Part shown: one piece after another, positions 25,647 through 33,904 of the stretch | How the letters are laid out: each line of letters begins with the position of its first letter | How positions within the stretch are numbered: position 1 is the first letter of the stretch | Assembly: GCA_035654795.1 (NCBI GenBank) | Contig: DASRWC010000019.1 | Location: forward strand, 20,915-84,914 | DNA: 64,000 nt | Reading direction: 5' to 3' | Source of the DNA: JAAYLC01 sp035654795 | GTDB lineage: Bacteria; Bacteroidota; Bacteroidia; Flavobacteriales; Flavobacteriaceae | Position numbers and translations under genes: made by a program | Notes under the pieces: generated by a model | Databases searched by the model: none | The model's input: the letters and a program-made list of their open reading frames with translations, nothing else | What the model was told of the DNA's origin: nothing

Positions 25647-27425
25647 TTACATCCTGTCCGGAACTTGGATCCCCAATAATCCGAAAGCATTTTTTATTAA
25701 TTCCCCTACTGCCTTTGATAATCTTACTCTAAATGCTTTTGCTGCCTCGTCATCGGTTGCCAATATGGGAACATTTTGATAAAAACTATTAAATTCCCTT
25801 ACGAGATCATATATGTAATTAGCCACTAAAGCCGGACTATAATTAGCCGCTGCGGCCTGGATAACGTCAGGATACTGCTGAATTACCTTAATAATCTCCT
25901 TCTCTTTCAGATTTATATTGGAATAACCTCTGGCTTCTTGATCTATATTTAGTTCCTGAGACCTTCTTAAAATAGACTGGATGCGGGCATAGGTGTACTG
26001 AATAAAGGGACCTGTGTTCCCTTGAAAATCCACACTTTCTTTAGGATCAAAAAGAATTCTCTTTCTTGGATCAACTTTTAAAATAAAATATTTCAGCGCG
26101 CCCAATCCAATTATTCGATACAAATTTTCTTTTTCGACGGGCGATAGATTATCAATTTTCCCTAGTTCCTCTGAAATGACTTTCGCGGTAGTGGTCATCT
26201 CTGATATCAAATCATCTGCATCTACCACAGTGCCTTCCCTACTTTTCATTTTCCCGCTTGGCAAATCTACCATGCCATAACTGAGATGGAAAATATTTTC
26301 AGCCCAGCTGTATCCGAGCTTTTTCAAGATTAAAAAGAGAACTTTAAAATGATAATCCTGTTCATTACCCACAGTGTATATCATTCCGGTGATATCAGGA
26401 TGATCTTTCACACGCTGAACTGCCGTCCCTAAGTCCTGAGTTATATAAACAGCTGTACCGTCTCCTCGCAAAACAAGTTTTTCGTCCAGACCATCGGCAG
26501 TCAAATCACACCACACAGAGCCGTCTTCTTTTTTATAAAACACTCCTTTTTCAAGCCCTTCTTCAATGATGTCTTTACCAAGAAGGTAGGTGTCGCTCTC
26601 ATAATAATAGGAATCGAAATCTACTCCAAGGGCTTTATATGTTTCTTCAAATCCTTCATACACCCAGCCGTTCATTTTTTCCCATAAAGACACCGTATCT
26701 TCATCTCCTTTCTCCCATTTCCGCAACATTTGTTGTGCCTCTTTTAAAATTGGAGCCTCTGCCTTAGCCTCTTCCTCGCCTTTACCCTGAGATATCAATT
26801 CATTTATTTGATTCTTATATTCTTTATCAAACCGCACATAATAATTACCCACTAACTTATCCCCTTTCAATTCTGTTGATTGAGGAGTCTCACCCTCACC
26901 AAATTTCTGCCATGCAAGCATACTCTTACAAATGTGAATCCCACGGTCATTAATGATTTGAGTTTTGTAAACTTTTTTTCCCGCGGCTTTTTCTATTTCA
27001 GACACTGAATATCCCAGAAGAACGTTTCGGATATGTCCTAAATGAAGTGGTTTATTTGTATTGGGTGATGAATATTCAACCATAAGGGCTTCATTACCCT
27101 GAGGCTTATGACCGTATTGTAAGAAACTACTTTGTGAGTAAAAAAAGTTTAAAAAATAATCTTCGCTCAGAACTACATTCAGGAAACCTTGTACTACATT
27201 AAAACTCATTACTTCCGGCACATTTTCCAATAAATATTTCCCTATGGAATTGCCGATCTGAACCGGATTTCCTTTTATCTGCCGGAGCATAGGAAAGACT
27301 ACAACAGTAATATCTCCTTCAAAATCTTTCCGTGTAGGCTGGAATTCTACGTTTTGTAGAGAAACAGCATAAACATTTTGAACAGCCTGTTTAACTTGCT
27401 CAATTAATTTTTCTTGAATAGTCAT
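25647..27425 (-). CDS. argS: arginyl-tRNA synthetase
   Basis: A class I aminoacyl-tRNA synthetase that charges tRNA-Arg. The 592-residue chain has the N-terminal additional domain (residues 1-110), EYSSPNTNKPLHLGHIRN with the HIGH-type motif HLGH at 128-131, and a degenerate KMSKS region (SGKMKSREGTVV). The C-terminal anticodon-binding alpha-bundle is rich in DALR-type features (QYTYARIQSILRR) and ends GIQVPDRM. Its leader contains the palindrome TTCCCGACGGGAA near 27450. The -7 box is TATCTTTG. Confidence 0.97.
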   Translation of the reverse strand: MTIQEKLIEQVKQAVQNVYAVSLQNVEFQPTRKDFEGDITVVVFPMLRQIKGNPVQIGNSIGKYLLENVPEVMSFNVVQGFLNVVLSEDYFLNFFYSQSSFLQYGHKPQGNEALMVEYSSPNTNKPLHLGHIRNVLLGYSVSEIEKAAGKKVYKTQIINDRGIHICKSMLAWQKFGEGETPQSTELKGDKLVGNYYVRFDKEYKNQINELISQGKGEEEAKAEAPILKEAQQMLRKWEKGDEDTVSLWEKMNGWVYEGFEETYKALGVDFDSYYYESDTYLLGKDIIEEGLEKGVFYKKEDGSVWCDLTADGLDEKLVLRGDGTAVYITQDLGTAVQRVKDHPDITGMIYTVGNEQDYHFKVLFLILKKLGYSWAENIFHLSYGMVDLPSGKMKSREGTVVDADDLISEMTTTAKVISEELGKIDNLSPVEKENLYRIIGLGALKYFILKVDPRKRILFDPKESVDFQGNTGPFIQYTYARIQSILRRSQELNIDQEARGYSNINLKEKEIIKVIQQYPDVIQAAAANYSPALVANYIYDLVREFNSFYQNVPILATDDEAAKAFRVRLSKAVGELIKNAFGLLGIQVPDRM

Positions 27426-27474
27426 ACTCTTTGCACTTTAAGAAACCCTTCCCGACGGGAAAAAATAGAAGGTG

Positions 27475-27482
27475 CAAAGATA
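27475..27482 (-). promoter_or_regulatory. -7 box of argS
   Basis: TATCTTTG followed by CACC on the minus strand. Confidence 0.6.
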
Positions 27483-27533
27483 TAGGTTTTTGACTAGCTA
27501 AGATGTTCTACAGCTTTATAAAAAAGGAAAGAC

Positions 27534-27737
27534 CTATCTCTCTTTAATAAAGGCTCCACCCAAGAGTGCAACTACACCCACTGAAAGCATCCAGATGTTT
27601 GTTCCGGTTAATCCCTCTTTTTTGTCCACTTCTATCGGACCAAGTTTAAAAACGGGTTCAGGCGCAAAAGCATTAATGAGTGCAATAGCTATTAGGGCAA
27701 AACCTACAATGATTAAGATTATTTTCAACGCTTTCAT
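27534..27737 (-). CDS. small two-helix membrane protein
   Basis: A 67-residue protein with two hydrophobic helices (residues 5-24 and 47-62) separated by a polar loop (PVFKLGPIEVDKKEGLTGTN). I do not recognise a family. The composition and loop look like the small membrane proteins often conserved near housekeeping genes in Flavobacteriales. It stands alone between argS and ctlX. A weak -7-like TATCTTTA lies upstream. The length, the clean start and the regular helices argue for a real gene. Confidence 0.6.
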   Translation of the reverse strand: MKALKIILIIVGFALIAIALINAFAPEPVFKLGPIEVDKKEGLTGTNIWMLSVGVVALLGGAFIKER

Positions 27738-27836
27738 AAAATATGGTTTAGTTTAGAAACTAAAGATAAAACAAAAGCGATTTCTCCCGGGATTTTTAGA
27801 AAAAGATTAGCATTGCGGTGTACTTGACCATAAAAT

Positions 27837-27872
27837 AAAAACCCGATCTCCATAGAGGAAACCGGGTTTATT
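27837..27872 (-). terminator. terminator of ctlX
   Basis: An AAAACCCG arm pairs with CGGGTTT (27863-27869) across a 17-nt loop, with A and T runs on both sides. Confidence 0.75.
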
Positions 27873-27890
27873 AAAAAAAGATAAAATATT

Positions 27891-28823
27891 TTATGCTCTA
27901 GGGAGAAAAACTTCGGCCATCATGCAGCGAGCGCTCCCTCCACCACAAGTTTCTATGGTGGTTAAATCTGATGTTAAGATCTTGCTGTATTTGTGGATGG
28001 TGTCAATCTGAGCCTGAGTTAAAGAATCCTTTGCGCTCTGACTCATTACCAAATAAGTACTATCTTTTCCTTGAACCTGAAGCATGTTTCCGGCAAAGTG
28101 GTGCATTTGGTCCTCAGAAATTTCAATAATCTCTTTCCCATCATTTTTTAAATGCTTCACCACGTTTTTACGTTCTTGAGAATCATCAATAGCATCAAGA
28201 CAAATTACACAAAATGAATCCCCCAAACACATCATGACATTGGTATGATAAATAGGAAGGCGCTGACCGTCAACAGTTTGATTTGCTACAAAAATTACAG
28301 GTGTGTATTCAAAATCCTCACAAAACTCTATGAGTAGTTCCTCATCAGCTCTTGGAGACAACGCACAATAGGCTTTTCTGTTCACTCGGTCGAGAAGTAA
28401 ATTTCCTGTTCCTTCTAAAAATAAACCTTCGTTTTCCGCCTCGGTATAATCATACACATTATGAATGAGAAAACCTTCTTCTTCCAAGCGTTCAAGAACC
28501 TCTTCTCGGCGTTCTCTCCGCCTGTTTTCAGCAAACATGGGATATAAGGCAATGTCACCTGTCTGATGTAAACTGATCCAGTTATTAGGATAAATAGAAT
28601 CCGGAGTGTCCATCAGTAAATCGTCATGTATAACAATGACATTAACACCAACGGACTTCAACTTTTCAACAAAACCATCAAATTCTTCCTGAGCTCTTCT
28701 ATTGATCTCGGCATTTTTGAGATCTAAGTCTTCTTGGAAATAATTGTTCACCGCTGTCTGCTCATTCATTCGAAAGGCAACAGGACGAATCATCATAATA
28801 GTATCTGTAATCTGCTTTTTCAA
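27891..28823 (-). CDS. ctlX: CtlX-type citrulline hydrolase / amidinotransferase-fold protein
   Basis: It belongs to the amidinotransferase (arginine deiminase) fold. CtlX-type members are linked to citrulline use. The protein has about 310 residues. Conserved blocks: MMIRPVAFRMNEQTAVNN, PNNWISLH, FLEGTGNLLLDR, a HTNVMMCLGDSF histidine motif, and the C-terminal active cysteine region IETCGGGSARCMMAE. The start is uncertain. A TTG at 28856 overlaps the perfect -7 box TAAATTTG (28844-28851, minus strand) and so cannot belong to this transcript. The next start, TTG at 28823, gives LKKQITDTIMMIRP. An ATG at 28796 is a further option. No arginine-catabolism genes flank it. Confidence 0.85.
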   Translation of the reverse strand: MKKQITDTIMMIRPVAFRMNEQTAVNNYFQEDLDLKNAEINRRAQEEFDGFVEKLKSVGVNVIVIHDDLLMDTPDSIYPNNWISLHQTGDIALYPMFAENRRRERREEVLERLEEEGFLIHNVYDYTEAENEGLFLEGTGNLLLDRVNRKAYCALSPRADEELLIEFCEDFEYTPVIFVANQTVDGQRLPIYHTNVMMCLGDSFCVICLDAIDDSQERKNVVKHLKNDGKEIIEISEDQMHHFAGNMLQVQGKDSTYLVMSQSAKDSLTQAQIDTIHKYSKILTSDLTTIETCGGGSARCMMAEVFLPRA

Positions 28824-28843
28824 GGGTATGAAATTTAATTTTG

Positions 28844-28851
28844 CAAATTTA
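28844..28851 (-). promoter_or_regulatory. -7 box of ctlX
   Basis: TAAATTTG on the minus strand, lying inside the longest possible frame, which decides against the first TTG start. Confidence 0.5.
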
Positions 28852-28895
28852 CTCAAATTCCTCCCTCATTATCACGATAAAAATCTTCGAAAATT

Positions 28896-29285
28896 TTATT
28901 CTCTCAAACTTATTGTGTTGTAAAAATTGGACCCGTTTTTACGACTTTGAGTTTGATATGAAGTTATAAGAGATTCGTACTGCCGCTGAAAAAAATCATT
29001 CTCTTGGATGCATCCCAAAAGAGTCGATTCTAAATCTTCATAACAAATAATCGGGTTGACCGAATCTCTCAATTTATAAATTGTTGAGGCGTCCATTTGA
29101 ACCGGTCTTGTGCTCCAAGAAGTGATGCATTTATTGTGATAATCTATATATACGTCTAGCGCCTCCAGACTCTTTTTCAGAAATTCCTTATGAAAATGCT
29201 GAACAACCGGAGAAGGTGCCCCTTCAAAAACACAGCTCTCTCTTATGAGGTTTCGGAGGTTATCATAAAACTCAACATTCATCAT
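28896..29285 (-). CDS. hypothetical cytoplasmic protein
   Basis: A 129-residue soluble protein that I do not recognise. It is mostly helical, with no signal or membrane segment. It has several aromatic and acidic positions and four cysteines (CVFEG, CITSW, CYEDL, CIQEN). The gene lies between ctlX and the rhodaneses on the same strand and has its own perfect -7 box (29305-29312, TATCTTTG on the minus strand) 19 nt before the ATG. The regular promoter supports a real gene. Confidence 0.65.
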   Translation of the reverse strand: MMNVEFYDNLRNLIRESCVFEGAPSPVVQHFHKEFLKKSLEALDVYIDYHNKCITSWSTRPVQMDASTIYKLRDSVNPIICYEDLESTLLGCIQENDFFQRQYESLITSYQTQSRKNGSNFYNTISLRE

Positions 29286-29385
29286 CGCAATCGTTAATCG
29301 ACTACAAAGATATCATTGAGCACCGCCAGAGGAAAGTAATTTGGGCGGCATTTAACATTTTGAGACAAAAATATCTTAAAAGAAC

Positions 29386-29784
29386 TTAATCTTGAATTTC
29401 AAACCCTTCTTCCTGCCATTTCTGAATACCTCCCTTTACGTCATAAATCTCTTTAAAACCTTTTTGCGTTAGAATCTCTGCCGCACGTGCACTTCTTTTT
29501 CCACTTCTACAATAGAGATATACCGGCTTATTTTTATCAAGATGAATGAGTTGCTTTTCGAAGTTATCATCAGTAACACAAATATTCACAGCCCCGGGCA
29601 AATGGCCTTCTTTGAATTCATCTACAGTTCTGACATCAATTAATTGATATTCCATATCAGACGCCAGTGCACGATGAGCCTCCTCAACCGTGATCACTTT
29701 ACTTATCTCCGATTTAGAGGATTCTTTGCAAGCAAAAAAGCCGATGATCAGAGATAAAAGAAGTAAAATTTTAATTTTTCTCAT
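29386..29784 (-). CDS. rhodanese-domain lipoprotein
   Basis: A 132-residue protein with a lipoprotein signal (MRKIKILLLLSLIIGFFAC, C19), so it should sit in the envelope. It then carries one rhodanese domain. The domain has VDEFKEGHLPGAVNI and the active-site loop YCRSGKRSARAAEIL, the cysteine being the sulfur carrier, and ends in KGGIQKWQEEGF. The in-frame ATG at 29817 would overlap the upstream gene and mask the signal peptide, so I start at 29784. It forms a two-gene unit with the cytoplasmic rhodanese 5 bp upstream. Confidence 0.9.
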   Translation of the reverse strand: MRKIKILLLLSLIIGFFACKESSKSEISKVITVEEAHRALASDMEYQLIDVRTVDEFKEGHLPGAVNICVTDDNFEKQLIHLDKNKPVYLYCRSGKRSARAAEILTQKGFKEIYDVKGGIQKWQEEGFEIQD

Positions 29785-29789
29785 AGAAA

Positions 29790-30104
29790 TCAGTCTGTTA
29801 TAATTTCGCCTTCCCATTCACAGATGCCTCCTAAAAGATTATAAGTATTCTCAATACCTACAGAATTTAAAATAGCACATGCCAAGGCACTTCTCCCGCC
29901 GGCATGACAATAGATATAATAATTTTTGTTCGGATCCAGCTTCTGTGCTTTTTCGTAAAAGGCTACAGAGTCCTGAACATTTATTTTTTGCGCTCCGGGA
30001 ATGTATCCTTCTGCTATCTCTTCATCGGTCCTAACATCTATAATTACCGCATCATTGTCTTTTTGAAGCTTCTCGCGCCATTGATTCTGATTTAAATCTG
30101 CCAT
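29790..30104 (-). CDS. single-domain rhodanese
   Basis: A 104-residue cytoplasmic rhodanese. It has IDVRTDEEIAEGYIPGAQKIN and the catalytic loop YCHAGGRSALACAIL, with the persulfide-carrying cysteine, then YNLLGGICEWEGE. The loop sequence differs from that of the lipoprotein paralogue (CHAGGR against CRSGKR), so the two are likely to use different sulfur donors or acceptors. It leads the pair. A TATTTTTG box lies at 30128-30135 on the minus strand. Confidence 0.92.
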   Translation of the reverse strand: MADLNQNQWREKLQKDNDAVIIDVRTDEEIAEGYIPGAQKINVQDSVAFYEKAQKLDPNKNYYIYCHAGGRSALACAILNSVGIENTYNLLGGICEWEGEIITD

Positions 30105-30272
30105 CGTCTTTAATTTTTTTAAGAAGACAAAAATAATAAAATCTGCCTTGCCCCTATCTTTTAAATTTGATCAATAGACTTAAATGGATCACAAACCGAT
30201 ATTTTTCTTTTCCTCTCTCTTTCAAAATTTTTATCTTTAGAAACGTTTTAAAACTTTAAAAAAGAAAAGATT

Positions 30273-30401
30273 ATGGAAAAGAGATTCGAAAGGAAAACAG
30301 AACAAAAAACACCAACTAATCCTACGGCAGACACAAAAACTACGAACAGAAGCTATGAATTAGAAAAAGAAACAATTAAGAAACAACAATCTAAAAAATA
30401 A
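30273..30401 (+). CDS. 42-residue hydrophilic peptide upstream of bTHX
   Basis: The ATG at 30273 opens a 42-codon frame ending in TAA at 30401. The peptide is very hydrophilic and basic (MEKRFERKTEQK at the start, KKQQSKK at the end) with no hydrophobic core, so it is probably disordered. I do not recognise it. It ends 4 bp before the start of the bTHX gene and lies downstream of a TATCTTTA -7-like box (30232-30239), so the two are likely cotranscribed. Composition resembles small ribosome-associated proteins. Confidence 0.5.
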   Translation: MEKRFERKTEQKTPTNPTADTKTTNRSYELEKETIKKQQSKK

Positions 30402-30405
30402 AAAT

Positions 30406-30537
30406 ATGGGTAAAGGAGATAAGAAAACAAAGAGAGGAAAAATTAATATCGGCAGTTACGGAAAATTAAGACCTCGGCGAAAAAAGTTTCAGATACGTCC
30501 TAAAACAACTAAAGACGCACAAGAAACAACAACATGA
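30406..30537 (+). CDS. small ribosomal subunit protein bTHX
   Basis: A 43-residue basic protein starting MGKGDKKTKRGKINIGSYGK, then LRPRRKK. It matches the bTHX/S31-type protein of Bacteroidota, which binds the head of the 30S subunit and stabilises 16S rRNA. The GKGDKKTKRGKI and GSYGK blocks are the diagnostic part. The C-terminal tail (QIRPKTTKDAQETTT) is less conserved. It is easily missed because of its size. It shares a short operon with the 42-residue peptide and ends in a terminator. Confidence 0.88.
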   Translation: MGKGDKKTKRGKINIGSYGKLRPRRKKFQIRPKTTKDAQETTT

Positions 30538-30542
30538 TAGTA

Positions 30543-30572
30543 ACAGGTGTCTCAAAAGGCACCTTTTTTTAT
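30543..30572 (+). terminator. terminator of the bTHX operon
   Basis: AGGTGTC pairs with GGCACCT (one G-T pair) around a short loop, followed by seven T residues. Confidence 0.75.
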
Positions 30573-30596
30573 GCGATTTGGAAGACTTCGAAAATG

Positions 30597-30604
30597 TATC
30601 TTTG
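30597..30604 (+). promoter_or_regulatory. -7 box of the HMG-CoA reductase operon
   Basis: TATCTTTG followed by CTTTTCC, 22 nt before the ATG. Confidence 0.55.
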
Positions 30605-30626
30605 CTTTTCCATTTAAAGAATCAAC

Positions 30627-31952
30627 ATGAGCAAAGCTGTCTCCGGATTTTCAAAGAAAACAAAAGAAGAAAAAATCAATTGGTTAACACATAACTATTT
30701 AAATTCCGATCCACAAATTGTTCAGATTCTAAAGAACTATTGGAATCCTGATGCGAATTTACAGCAACTCCACGACGACTTTATCGAAAACACGCTCTCC
30801 AATTATTATTTACCTTTTGGAATAGCACCCAATTTTCTCATTGATGGAGAACTTTATGCAATTCCCATGGTAATTGAGGAAAGTTCTGTGGTGGCAGCTG
30901 CTAGTAATGCTGCAAAATTCTGGCAAAAACGAGGAGGATTTAAGACAGAAGTTATTTCTACAACAAAGAACGGTCAGATACACTTTAACTACTATGGAAA
31001 AGAACGAGACTTAGAAGAATTCTTTGATTTCGTTCAACCCTTGCTAAGAAGCAGTATCCATCATATTGAAAAGAGAATGAAAAGCCGAGGCGGAGGTCTC
31101 ATGGAAATATCCATTTCTCAAAGAACAGAAGTCTTAGAGGGATATTATTTTATTGACGCCAAATTTGAAACCCTCGATGCAATGGGTGCAAATTTCATAA
31201 ATAGTTGCTTGGAAACTATGGCAAAAGTGTTCTCTGAAGAAGCGCGTAAATATCAAAAATTTATAGTCTCCGGAAGATTTCCTGAAGTAGTGATGAGTAT
31301 TCTTTCAAATTATGTTCCGGAATGTTTAGTCAGAGCTGAAGTAAGTTGTAAAATCGACGAACTCACCACCAAATCGCTTACAGGGGAAGAATTTGCCAAA
31401 AAATTTGTCAGAGCCATAAATATCGCCCAAGCAGAAACAAGGCGGGCAGTTACTCACAACAAAGGAATTATGAACGGCATTGATGCCGTGGTCTTAGCCA
31501 CAGGAAATGATTTCAGGGCTGTAGAGGCAGGAGTACATGCTTATGCATCGCGAAATGGATATTATGGAAGCCTTACAAATGCCAAAATAGAAGCCGACAA
31601 CTTCTATTTCTGGATAGAAATTCCGCTGGCAGTCGGAACTATTGGCGGACTAACATCCCTTCATCCCATGACGAAAATAGCCTTGGAAATTCTGCAAAAA
31701 CCGAATGCAAGACAGTTGATGAAAATCATTGCTGTAGCCGGACTGGCACAAAATTTTGCCGCCGTAAGATCTCTTGTTACTACAGGAATCCAGAAAGGAC
31801 ACATGAAAATGCACTTGATGAATATTTTGAATCAATTCAATGCTACACCCGAGGAAAAAGAGAGCGCTCTGGATTATTTTTCTGCCAAACTCATAACTCA
31901 CACCTCAGTTGAAGATTTTATCCGGAATCTCCGTCAGGCAACTGAGGGATAA
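30627..31952 (+). CDS. hydroxymethylglutaryl-CoA reductase (class II type)
   Basis: It makes mevalonate from HMG-CoA, the committed step of the mevalonate route to isoprenoids. The 441-residue, soluble form fits the bacterial class II layout: VIEESSVVAAASNAAKFW with the catalytic Glu, LDAMGANFINSCLE (the cofactor-binding DAMGxN motif), HNKGIMNGIDAV with the catalytic Lys, GNDFRAVEAG with the catalytic Asp, and GTIGGLTSLHP. It lacks the membrane anchor of the eukaryotic class. It is 12 bp upstream of a GHMP kinase in one operon. Mevalonate-based isoprenoid synthesis is common in Flavobacteriales. Confidence 0.95.
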   Translation: MSKAVSGFSKKTKEEKINWLTHNYLNSDPQIVQILKNYWNPDANLQQLHDDFIENTLSNYYLPFGIAPNFLIDGELYAIPMVIEESSVVAAASNAAKFWQKRGGFKTEVISTTKNGQIHFNYYGKERDLEEFFDFVQPLLRSSIHHIEKRMKSRGGGLMEISISQRTEVLEGYYFIDAKFETLDAMGANFINSCLETMAKVFSEEARKYQKFIVSGRFPEVVMSILSNYVPECLVRAEVSCKIDELTTKSLTGEEFAKKFVRAINIAQAETRRAVTHNKGIMNGIDAVVLATGNDFRAVEAGVHAYASRNGYYGSLTNAKIEADNFYFWIEIPLAVGTIGGLTSLHPMTKIALEILQKPNARQLMKIIAVAGLAQNFAAVRSLVTTGIQKGHMKMHLMNILNQFNATPEEKESALDYFSAKLITHTSVEDFIRNLRQATEG

Positions 31953-31964
31953 ATTAGAATATTA

Positions 31965-32864
31965 ATGAAAGAATTCTACAGCAATGGGAAATTGCTCCTA
32001 ACGGGAGAATATGCTGTGCTTGATGGAGCTGTCGGTCTCGCGATTCCTACAAAATTTGGACAGTCGCTTAAAATACATCCCACAGCCGATTCTGCTATTC
32101 ATTGGCAAAGTCTTGACAAGAATAATAAAATATGGTATGAAGATAGTTTTCGACTGCCGGGAATGAAATCCAATAGTAAAAAAGAGGAATCTTCGGTACT
32201 ATCTAATATCTTTTATCATGCGAGTTTATTAAACCCCTCCTTTGGCAGACAAGGAGCCATTGCATTATCTCAACTAACTTTTCCCAGGAACTGGGGACTT
32301 GGATCTTCATCAACGCTGATAAGCAACATTGCACAATGGGCTCAAGTTGATGTCTTTGAACTACTTGATCGCACCTTTGGCGGTAGCGGATATGATGTAG
32401 CCGCTGCAGAGCACAATCCTCCCATTCTGTTTTCTAGGAATAAAGAAAAAATAAATGTTTCAGAAGTTCATCTAAAGTGGGAATTCACTAACCAGATATT
32501 CTTTGTTTACTTAAATAAAAAAATGAATAGCAGGCAAGGGATTGAGCAATACAGCAGAAACAGATTAAACTCTAAAGATTTACAACGAATTTCGGATATA
32601 TCAGAAGCCTGTGTTTTCGTGGATAATTTAGAAGATTTTGAAAGTTTGCTAATGGAACATGAACTGATTTTGTCCAAAACATTATCCAAGAAAACCGTAA
32701 AGGAAGATCTGTTTCCTGACTATCCAAATACTTTAAAAAGCTTGGGAGCGTGGGGTGGAGACTTTATTTTAGCCACAGGAAATAAAGAAAATCAAGATTA
32801 TTTTTTGCAAAAAGGATATCCGGTTGTTATTTCTTACAATAACATGGTCAAATTTTCTTATTGA
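31965..32864 (+). CDS. GHMP kinase, probable mevalonate-pathway kinase
   Basis: A 299-residue sugar/mevalonate-type kinase. It has the N-terminal SNGKLLLTGEYAVLDGAVGLAIP, the GHMP ATP-binding glycine loop PRNWGLGSSSTLISN near residue 105, and FGGSGYDVAAAEHNPPILF, which matches mevalonate kinases and phosphomevalonate kinases of Bacteroidota. Cotranscription with HMG-CoA reductase indicates mevalonate or phosphomevalonate as substrate, but I cannot tell which. The end is followed by the tRNA-Phe promoter. Confidence 0.9.
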   Translation: MKEFYSNGKLLLTGEYAVLDGAVGLAIPTKFGQSLKIHPTADSAIHWQSLDKNNKIWYEDSFRLPGMKSNSKKEESSVLSNIFYHASLLNPSFGRQGAIALSQLTFPRNWGLGSSSTLISNIAQWAQVDVFELLDRTFGGSGYDVAAAEHNPPILFSRNKEKINVSEVHLKWEFTNQIFFVYLNKKMNSRQGIEQYSRNRLNSKDLQRISDISEACVFVDNLEDFESLLMEHELILSKTLSKKTVKEDLFPDYPNTLKSLGAWGGDFILATGNKENQDYFLQKGYPVVISYNNMVKFSY

Positions 32865-32931
32865 TTGTGAGACCCTTGCATTTATTGGGTACAGAATGGA
32901 TTAAAATAAGTGGAAATTTGACAAAGTTTTT

Positions 32932-32961
32932 TTTGCAAAGTTGAAAATAGCTTTATATTTG
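32932..32961 (+). promoter_or_regulatory. promoter of tRNA-Phe
   Basis: A textbook Bacteroidota promoter: -33 TTTG (32932-32935), an 18-bp spacer and -7 TATATTTG (32954-32961). Confidence 0.75.
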
Positions 32962-32982
32962 CCGTCTCAAACTTCTACCCTC

Positions 32983-33055
<73 letters not shown>

Positions 33056-33060
33056 CTCAC

Positions 33061-33094
33061 AATCCTCTCGATTTTTTTTCGAGAGGATTTTTCT
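33061..33094 (+). terminator. terminator of tRNA-Phe
   Basis: AATCCTCTCGA pairs with TCGAGAGGATT (11 bp) around a T-rich loop, followed by TTTC TTTT. The region after it up to ssb holds no gene I can support. Confidence 0.8.
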
Positions 33095-33264
33095 TTTATA
33101 ACCATTGCGCCACTCCCCGTTTTTATTTAGATATTCCCTCAATCTACTACCACCATTGGTTTCCATTTAAAACACTTCTCACAACGAATATTTGAACCAT
33201 CGGGAAAAACGTTTAGAGATAAAATAGATTCAGCACCTCAACCTCACTTAAAATCAGTCGATAT

Positions 33265-33278
33265 CCGTTTTCAAACGG
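33265..33278. repeat. palindrome upstream of ssb
   Basis: CCGTTT-TC-AAACGG, nested within GTTTTC ... GAAAAC (33268-33291). It lies about 50 bp upstream of the probable -7 box TATGTTTG (33330-33337) and may be an operator. Confidence 0.4.
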
Positions 33279-33383
33279 TTACAAACGAAAACAAATATTT
33301 ATGAACCGACTCTGATTTTGACATCATCTTATGTTTGTAACATCAAAATCATTATCAATTGTTTAAACGAAAAATTAATTATT

Positions 33384-33716
33384 ATGAGCACACTTAAAAA
33401 CAGAGTACAGTTGATCGGAAGACTTGGACAAGATCCACAAATTATCGCTTTCGAAGATGGAAACAAGATTGCCAATTTCACAATGGCTGTAGATGACAAC
33501 TATAAAGACAAAGATGGAAATAAAATAGAACGTACGTATTGGCACAATATAGTAGTGCGAGGTTCTTTAGTGGCTGTTGTAGAACAATGGGTTTCAAAAG
33601 GAAAAGAAATAGCTGTAGAAGGAAAACTTACAAACAGATCTTATGACGATAAGGACGGAAATAAACGTTGGATCACTGAAGTAGTTTGTTCAGAACTCCT
33701 ATTATTGAGCAAATAA
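33384..33716 (+). CDS. short single-stranded DNA-binding protein
   Basis: A 110-residue OB-fold protein: STLKNRVQLIGRLGQDPQI, ANFTMAVDD, TYWHNIVVRG, and VSKGKEIAVEGKLTNRSYDD. This is the full SSB core. It ends at SELLLLSK right after the last strand, with no disordered linker and no acidic DDDIPF-type tail. The tail is the docking site for many partners in the main SSB of most bacteria, so this is probably a second, short paralogue of the kind seen in Bacteroidota. The start at 33384 matches the family N-terminus. A longer frame from 33318 adds 22 unrelated residues upstream of the likely promoter end. Confidence 0.93.
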   Translation: MSTLKNRVQLIGRLGQDPQIIAFEDGNKIANFTMAVDDNYKDKDGNKIERTYWHNIVVRGSLVAVVEQWVSKGKEIAVEGKLTNRSYDDKDGNKRWITEVVCSELLLLSK

Positions 33717-33723
33717 TTTCCAT

Positions 33724-33760
33724 TTGGCAGAGGCAAGAATATCTTCCTCTGCCTTCTTTG
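33724..33760 (+). terminator. terminator of ssb
   Basis: GGCAGAGG (33726-33733) pairs with CCTCTGCC (33746-33753), followed by TTCTTTG. Confidence 0.75.
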
Positions 33761-33772
33761 AAAAATAATGGT

Positions 33773-33883
33773 ATGAAAAACATTAAAACACATCCGGAAG
33801 CCACCTTACATTCCGCATTGAAAAAACATTTTAGTTATGATACGTTTTTAGTCGGAGATTTTCCAATAGTTTTGTTTCTATAA
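33773..33883 (+). pseudogene. possible remnant of a recQ-type 5' end
   Basis: A 36-codon frame reads MKNIKTHPEATLHSALKKHFSYDTF and then an unrelated hydrophobic end. The ALKKHFSYDTF block resembles the N-terminus of RecQ helicases (ALKKyFGYdsFRplQ). The expected FRPxQ and Walker A regions are missing. It is either a leftover start of a decayed gene or a coincidence. There is no RBS and no obvious promoter after the ssb terminator. Confidence 0.25.
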
Positions 33884-33904
33884 AACAATTCAGATCCAAA
33901 CTCC

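Noticed and set aside
33160..33255. Minus-strand fragment with RCEKCFKW (a CxxC motif) between tRNA-Phe and ssb
   Set aside because: Only about 32 codons are open, there is no start codon or promoter, and a single CxxC is not enough to call a gene.
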